Below are positions 57,863 to 64,000 of a DNA stretch of 64,000 nucleotides, piece by piece. Made by a program: the position numbers and the translations under genes. Each line of letters starts with the position of its first letter. Position 1 is the first letter of the stretch. The DNA is taken from contig NBBA01000023.1 of assembly GCA_002794785.1 (NCBI GenBank), positions 372,001 through 436,000 on the forward strand, given 5' to 3'. The notes under the pieces are model-generated. The model was not told the origin of the DNA. It saw only the letters and a list, made by a program, of their open reading frames with translations, and ran no database searches. This DNA comes from Coniferiporia sulphurascens. Taxonomy: Eukaryota; Basidiomycota; Agaricomycetes; Hymenochaetales; Hymenochaetaceae.

Positions 57863-60201
57863 ATGGCTCAAGTTATCGTAGTCGGTGGTGGTCTCGCTGG
57901 CCTCTCTGCGGCTCACACTCTTCTCGAACGAGGCGCGAATGTCCTCCTCCTCGACAAGCAACCGTGAGTGTCGTCGTGTTTTATCTCTCTCATTCCATCT
58001 GGGTTGGGCCCTGTTGTCGTCGAGGTGTCTCATCCATGTCTCGGCTATCGTATTGTTCGATGGGCGGTGCCTGTGTGGGCCGGTGATTTCTGTTCGTACT
58101 TATCGGTTTTGATAGGATGCGTGGGGAATGGGAGCCGCATTCCACTTGGATTTCTTTGTTCAATTTGGTTTCTCGTCGGGTTTGACTTGCCGTGGCCGTG
58201 CTGAGCGCGTTCATTCATATTTCCTTATACTTCTTTTGGTTTCAATTTTGCTGACAAACTGCCTTTTCATTTGCCAGCTTTATGGGTGGCAATTCTACCA
58301 AGGCGACATCTGGTATTAACGGCGCCGGCACCGGTCCTCAGCAAGACGCTGGCATCCAAGACAGTGCTCGGCAATTCTTTGAAGACACTAAAAAGTCCGC
58401 AAAGGACCTCGCTCGTGATGACCTCATCCGCGTCCTCACCGGCCGTTCAGGCGACGCTGTCAACTGGCTCCAGGACAAATTCGCACTCGACCTCAGCAAG
58501 GTCGCCCGCTTGGGCGGTCACAGCCAGCCACGCACACACAGAGGTGGCGCGCAGTTCCCGGGCATGGTCATTACCTACGCGCAAATGGAGCGACTCGAGG
58601 ACCTTGCGCAGTCGATACCGGACCGCGTGCAGATCAAGAAGAAGGCACGTGTGACACGTTTGCTCAAGGAAGGCGAGCGCGTTGTTGGCGTCGAGTATGA
58701 GATCGACGGAAAGGCTGAGACCGCGTACGGCCCGGTCATCCTTGCGACAGGCGGTTATGCTGCCGACTTCACCAGCGATTCACTTTTGAAAAAGTACCGA
58801 CCGGAGCTGTGGGATTTGCCGACGACGAACGGCGAGCATTGCACTGGTGATGGCCAGAAACTCGCCATGGCCGTTGGCGCAAGCGGAATCGACCTCGAGA
58901 AGGTACAGGTGCACCCTACCGGTCTGGTCGACCCTAACGAGCCAGAGGCGAAAGTCAAGTTCCTCGCCGCTGAGGCGTTACGTGGTGTTGGTGGTCTTCT
59001 TATCGACAACGAGGGCAAGCGCTTCGTCGACGAACTTCAGACGAGAGATTTCGTAACAGGCAAGATGTGGGAGAACGGGAAGTTCCCAATCCGCCTCATC
59101 CTTAACGGCGAAGCTTCGAAGGAAATCGAATGGCACTGCAAGCACTACGTCGGACGCGGCTTGATGAAGAGGTACGAGTCCGGCGCGGATCTCGCGAAGG
59201 ACATGAAGCTCTCCCCGTCGGTGCTCGAGAAGTCGTTTGCGAACTACACGTCGGGCGCGAAGGCGGAGAAGGACGAGTTTGGAAAGCGCTTCTTCCAGAA
59301 CTCCAACTTCCACATGAACGACGTGTTCCACGTCGCGCTCATGACGCCCGTGCTGCACTACACGATGGGTGGCCTGGAGATCGACGCCGAGGGACGTGTG
59401 CTCTCGGGTGGTTCAAGCCCAGGTGCGCCTATTGGAGGCCTGTTTGCAGCGGGTGAAGTTGCGGGTGGTGTGCACGGAGCGAATCGTCTCGGTGGCTCAT
59501 CACTGTTGGGTTGCGTTGTGTTCGGACGTGTCGCTGCCGACAGCGCGGCAGCGTACTTGCTACAGAATGCTGGCAATGCGGCGGATAAGGCGAAGGATCG
59601 CCTCGGCGCGGTGGCTGGACACCTGGGTGCTCCGATATCTACTACGATCACGATCAATCCCGAGCAGAGCAAGGTGAACTTGTCGTTCTCGTGGGCAGGC
59701 GAGGGCCAGCCTGCAGCGTCATCATCGACCGTTGCTCCCTCACCGGCACAGTCTTCCTCTTCGGCCCCAGAGGCTCCGGCTCCACCCCCTAGTTCGAGTC
59801 CCGAAGCTACTCAGGAAAAGAAGACGGAGAAAGTTGAGGCAAAGGCGGCGAGCGGAGAGTTCACGGCAGAGGAGGTCGCGAAGCACAACAAAAAGGACGA
59901 CATCTGGGTGATTGTCAACGGCGAGGTGCTCGACGTCACAAATGTACGTATACTTGCCTTTACACTTAACGGATTTCTCACTGATCCGAATTTGATTTTA
60001 GTTCCTGCCTGACCACCCGGGAGGAGCTAAGGCGATCCTGCTGTACGCAGGTCGTGATGCGACAGAGGAGTTTAACATGCTCCACGACCCTAAGGTGCGC
60101 TTCGATGATTTCCCTTTCAGTCTTTAAACCGACTTACGGCCTCCTTGCAGGTGATTCCGCGATATGCACCAGATGCGGTCATCGGCAAGCTCAAGCAATG
60201 A
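57863..60201 (+). CDS. Soluble fumarate reductase (Osm1/Frd1 type) fused to a cytochrome b5 domain (636 aa)
   Basis: Reduces fumarate to succinate with FAD, reoxidising reduced cofactors and helping anaerobic or ER redox balance in yeast. Exons 57863-57963, 58278-59943, 60002-60094 and 60151-60201 join in frame. N-terminal FAD motif VIVVGGGLAGLSAAHTLLER and PFMGGNSTKATSGINGA; active-site blocks QVHPTGLVDP, AEALRGVGGLLIDNEGKRF, DELQTRD, HYTMGGLEIDAEGRVL, GLFAAGEVAGGVHGANRLGG, SSLLGC. A Pro/Ser/Ala-rich linker (residues ~475-520) leads to a cytochrome b5 domain (FTAEEVAKHNKKDDIWVIVN, FLPDHPGGAKAILLYAGRDA, FNMLHDPK), whose heme ligands would be the His of DHPGG and LHD. No signal peptide or mitochondrial leader is evident. 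Intron 1 is 314 nt, five times the local norm. Confidence 0.93.
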
Positions 60202-61540
60202 GCGCCTGTCCTCGCAGGGCTCGCAGTTGAACGTTATGACTTTAGTTCCGCCTCACTTTCGTCCACTCGCAATCATGGAAATAGACAGGACGAACTATCC
60301 TAACTCTTAACTCTCATAACGGGCTGATTTCTGTACTTTTAGCCTACCCTGCTTTGTCCCAATTTCTGTTGTTCTTTTTATATAACGGATTTTTCTTCCT
60401 TTGACGGTCTGTGTGAGATAAGGACTTGGGACCGAATCTAAAATTGTTAACGATCGAAACGCCATGCAATTAATGAACAGCATTGCGCCTGGATAATACA
60501 TGTATTGAGTTGATGCGGAATCGAAGCTGTTCATCACCACATGAATTTCGATGACACGACGCAGTGTTGATGCAGCGTGAGGTGTCAGTTGATAAGCTAG
60601 CGATGCTTATGGTTTCCTGTAGGTCGAATTCGGAGTTGCAGAGGCGCCGTTATTACGCTTTTCCCATCTTCCTCACCTAGACGACAAACGTCGAGCATAG
60701 CGTGAGGACTTGGTGCGGACGCCCTCACCACGGTTGTGGTTGGCTATCGTGTCACTGCGCATCTACCTTCAGGGGTTTTGTTCCAAGGTCCTAGCTCGGG
60801 AGCAACCGTTTTTGTGGCCAACGTAGCTCGCGCTTAACTAGTACTGGAAAGCTTTTTTACACGTTCAACATGTCTGTCATGCTTGAGAGTGCGATTACGA
60901 GCAGTATTTTCATCCTCTCCCAAATGCTCGCTAGCCGTTTCTCAGAGAGTCTTTTGGTGCCGCACAATGTATTTATCGTATTGGTGAGAGTCGCTGCTCA
61001 AGATGAGGTGCTAATTACAGTAAGCAGAGCTGACAGATAGCCCTACTTCCTTACCAGGAAGACCGCAGAACCAGTGCGTTCGGATACAGACGCGTCCGCG
61101 CCCTTCACGGCAAAACTTGACTGTCGAAATCAAGGTCCTCATCTGCAAGTACGTCTACCCTCATTTATATCGGAGTAACAACAAGTAGGAGAGAGCTTAT
61201 TCATACACATGATAAAGCGCAGGAGATTTGGAAATTTTCAAGTGTTTGGCGAACGGAATTCTTTTATTAGAAAAAACTCGGCATTGGATCTTGCTTGTTT
61301 CTGAAGAGTACGTTGTCGAAAGGCAAACCCAGTTTCTAACGAATGCTTGCTAGCTCTACGGGACTCGGAATGATTTCGCGACGATCAATCAATGCACTAG
61401 TGGAAGACCATCTCAAATTTATTATTTACGCATGGACTAAGTACCAATCTAAAAGCATATTGTGCAGTTGTGACCATGTACGTCGTACCATTCCAATCCT
61501 TCATTCAAACATCTTTGTCCAAACATGATTGCATAGTTTC
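60202..61540. other. No gene supported
   Basis: 3' regions of two convergent genes and spacer. Nothing recognisable in either strand. Confidence 0.5.
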
Positions 61541-62549
61541 TTAGGCAAACCCTCTTCCGCCATCAACTGCAATTGTTTGCCCGTAATGTAACTACACCTA
61601 CACAACAGGTATTGTTAGCCTTGAATTAAGCAGAAATTTTCTCAGCTTACTTCATCAAAAACAAATAGGCTTCCGCGATCTCGTCCGGATCAGCAACGTG
61701 TTGCACAGGCAGCGTACGCGCTGTATTCTCATACATCTTCTCTCTCGCCTCAGGCGCGAGGGAGCCCCAGAGCTATAATTTGATATATTGGATTATCGAA
61801 TGGTTTATGCGCGAAAGCTGAATGCACACCTCCGTCTTCACTACTCCCGGACAAACGAGGTTCACTCGAACGGGCGCAAGGTCTACCGTGAGTCCCCGGA
61901 CGAGCGCGTCGGTTGCACCGAGGACGCCTGCCATAAGAGACCATGACTTAGGCGGACTACTCTGGGCGGAGCCTGCGTACATCACAAGAACCATGATAAA
62001 TATAGGTTAGATTGAAGTCCGAGAGCTGCTGATATCGTACCAGTGGTGAGTGCAATTGATCCCCCAGGTTTGATTTGTAAATTCTGTGCCGCAATCGCCG
62101 GGCCCCAGAAGTTCACATCGAATGCACCTGCGAATGCGTTGTGGTAAGCCCCCTCAGTGAACAAGTTCGAGAGAAAAAATGGGCATCCGGCGCTTACCTC
62201 TATTTTGGTCGAGGTCGATGTTTGGGAACCCAACCAGGAGCGGGCTGCCGCTCGTCCACACGAAGTGGTCCACCGGTCCCACACGAGCGCAGAACGCCTT
62301 CACACTTTCCGTGTTACGCGCGTCGATAACATGGCCTGTGATTTTACCCTCTACCACTGTACTGCCAGAAGCGGCGAGAGAGCTCAGCTCAGCCTGAAGC
62401 CGCGCGACCGCCTCGTCGACTTTGGTCTGTGCGGACGAGCCTATAATAACATGCGCTGCCCGGGAAAGAAGCGCAGCCTTCGCGACACCATAACCGATGC
62501 CTGAGGAGCCACCGACGACGACGACGGTCTTGCCTGCGAGTGTAGCCAT
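61541..62549 (-). CDS. Short-chain dehydrogenase/reductase, C-terminal frame doubtful
   Basis: NAD(P)-binding Rossmann protein. Exons 62549-62198, 62127-62041, 61972-61830, 61772-61651 and a last exon from about 61,595. Motifs: VVVVGGSSGIGYGVAKAALL (cofactor loop), GAFDVNFWGPAIAAQNLQ, GGSIALTTG, VLGATDALVRGLTVDLAPVR, VNLVCPGVVKTE, HVADPDEIAEAYLFLMK. The usual YxxxK is replaced: the expected place reads PPKSWSLMAGVLGA, with no Tyr, as in a known atypical SDR subgroup. At the end SYITGK continues out of frame with the expected GQTIAVDGGRGFA (stop TAA at 61,543-61,541), so either a one-base deletion has occurred or the last splice site differs. In the unshifted frame the protein would run to a TGA near 61,503. 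Confidence 0.8.
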
Positions 62550-64000
62550 TGTTCGATAAGTTGCTTACTGAGTATGAGGGAGTGGGAAGGACAAGTTCTG
62601 TAGTGACCAGAGGCTACGAGCCTTCGTATTTATACGCATTCAGCTCAAAGGTGAGGTACCGGTTAAGCAGAGAAGATGACGGATGAGCTCTGTGCTGACA
62701 GACGGCCCTATTGCTCCCTTTTTTCAAGATACCGTAGTTGCGTGCATGGGTTTGGGTTTGTGCGAAAGAAACTCTGCAGGCAAGATGCATTCAGGTCAGT
62801 CCGCGTTTTCCGTGACGAAACATATGCGGTTGAGATCGACATTCCATTAGATAATGTAGCGCCCTCCTCTTCAATATGGAGCTTAGTAACAATAAGTAGA
62901 AGTGAGAGTATTGATATGGATGATAAAGCAATGGAGAAATTGGACTTTTCCGTTAATTCATCGTCGAAAGGAAAGCCCATGAGTAAGCTAGAGCTTATGT
63001 CCTCCACGATCCCCGGTTTTAAGCCGTTCCGTTGAAAACGGGAGCAAGAGAAGAAAATGAGGAAAGCGCACGAGAAGTAAGCAAAGCCCGTGTCAGTTGA
63101 GCAAGCTAGAGCCATCGGTGATGTCCTCCACAGTCCCCGAATTTAGGCCATGCCGATGAAAACGGAGACATAACAAATTAAGGAGTGAGGAGGCCGCACA
63201 GGAAAGGATATGTCGGATTCAGCGGCAGACTGTGTACAGTATCTATAAGAGCCCTAGATATGCTACTGTCCCCGCAAACCAAGTGAAGAGGTGCGAAAGC
63301 ATAGCCAAAAACAGTTGTAGTTCGTTGACTAGAGGTACAGGGCGGCCATGTAGCAGTCGAGAGTAAGGTATAACACTTCCTCTCGCACATTGCCTGTCAC
63401 TCGCGTAGTAGCGCTACCGCAAGTAGCGACACCCAGCTCTCAGCGATCTCGCGTTCGTGTGCGTATGCATGTAGGAGTCACAGAGTACCTAGTAGCCCGC
63501 AGCGCTCATTTAATGTCCACATGAAGAATCCCAGCATCGAGCTGAAGTTCGGAATCGCGATTTTGTAAGTAGGAATCCCTTCAAGCTTGTAATAGGGGCT
63601 CATACAATAGTAGACCCTTGACTGAGACTATGGATTACAGCATGTCAGCAGTTGGGATTTTGGTGCAGAGGGAGAAACACCTGCATACGACTTCAAAGTT
63701 GTCGGCCAACGAGAGCCAGCGTCGGGTCAATTTTGGAGATTTTCGTCGTCAGTTTGGTGCGGTCGACACGACTTCGGTTTTGCGCAGCGTGTTAGTATCT
63801 AATGCCAAGTTGTATCATTAGATGAGATGCTGCGCTGTGTCGCCAGTGAACAATATTAATGCCCCAGACCATCCCAAAAACAAAAATCTCCCAACATGGC
63901 GCCTCCGTATCCGCATGGGTAAAGCGCCTACAGTATACATTATGTAAGATAAGGGCACATGGTCTGCTATCTAATCGTTCCCGAGTCCCGACCACCAACG
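62550..64000. other. No gene supported; small direct repeat
   Basis: A partial direct repeat of about 70 bp (AAGCTAGAGC, GTCCTCCAC, CCGATTTTAG-like, GAAAACGG) occurs at 62,985-63,042 and 63,100-63,165. Long frames on both strands at 62,676-63,115 overlap each other and have no family support. The rest is unidentified. Confidence 0.45.

Noticed and set aside
1..64000. tRNA, rRNA or CRISPR arrays
   Set aside because: No tRNA T-loop pairs with a plausible acceptor stem, no conserved rRNA words and no regularly spaced short repeats with unique spacers were noticed; a covariance-model scan would be needed to exclude small RNAs.

Overview
This is nuclear DNA of a filamentous basidiomycete, most likely an Agaricomycete. 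The genes have many short (about 50-65 nt) GT-AG introns. They include a class I hydrophobin, a membrane-anchored double cupredoxin, a fumarate reductase fused to cytochrome b5, a rhamnogalacturonan acetylesterase-like GDSL hydrolase, F-box/LRR remnants and small Zn2Cys6 proteins. No prokaryotic operon, RNA gene or CRISPR array was recognised.

The window has two compartments. Positions 1 to about 30,600 are a graveyard of mobile elements: a Ty1/copia Gag-Pol with six in-frame TGA stops, a solo copy of its LTR, a pogo-like DDE transposase, two copies of a 1.48-kb LTR in inverted orientation, two further solo LTRs with perfect 5-bp target duplications, a poly(A)-tailed retroposed insert inside an F-box gene remnant, a decayed transcription-factor gene and decayed duplicates of genes that are intact elsewhere. 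Nearly all disabling changes here read as C-to-T (CGA to TGA, CAG to TAG, CAA to TAA), the mark of cytosine deamination or RIP-like silencing.

Positions 30,600 to 64,000 are gene-rich, CpG-rich and largely intact. In order they hold an acidic coiled-coil protein of unknown function (-), the GPI transamidase catalytic subunit GPI8 (-), a 721-residue protein with a DM9-like C-terminus (-), a SAP30-binding-protein homologue (-), a double cupredoxin (+), a cluster of antibiotic-biosynthesis-monooxygenase (ABM) fold genes (three tandem plus one distant, all -), a GDSL hydrolase (-) with an older decayed copy, a hydrophobin (-), fumarate reductase (+) and a short-chain dehydrogenase (-). The 45.7-54.5 kb part is a modular segmental duplication (spacer, ABM gene, GDSL gene) separated by a 0.4-kb-period tandem array.

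Most notable: (1) the two 1.48-kb LTRs at 13.7 and 23.0 kb have exactly exchanged 5-bp flanks, which is what recombination between two inverted solo LTRs would leave, so the 7.8 kb between them is probably an inversion; (2) a small Zn2Cys6 protein family (three copies) lies inside that inverted segment, one copy having lost its last codons to a solo LTR that supplies the new stop; (3) one gene has a decayed copy in the repeat compartment and a functional-looking copy in the gene compartment, which shows the CpG decay is confined to one side. Exon coordinates were worked out by hand from splice signals and frame; allow one or two bases of error.
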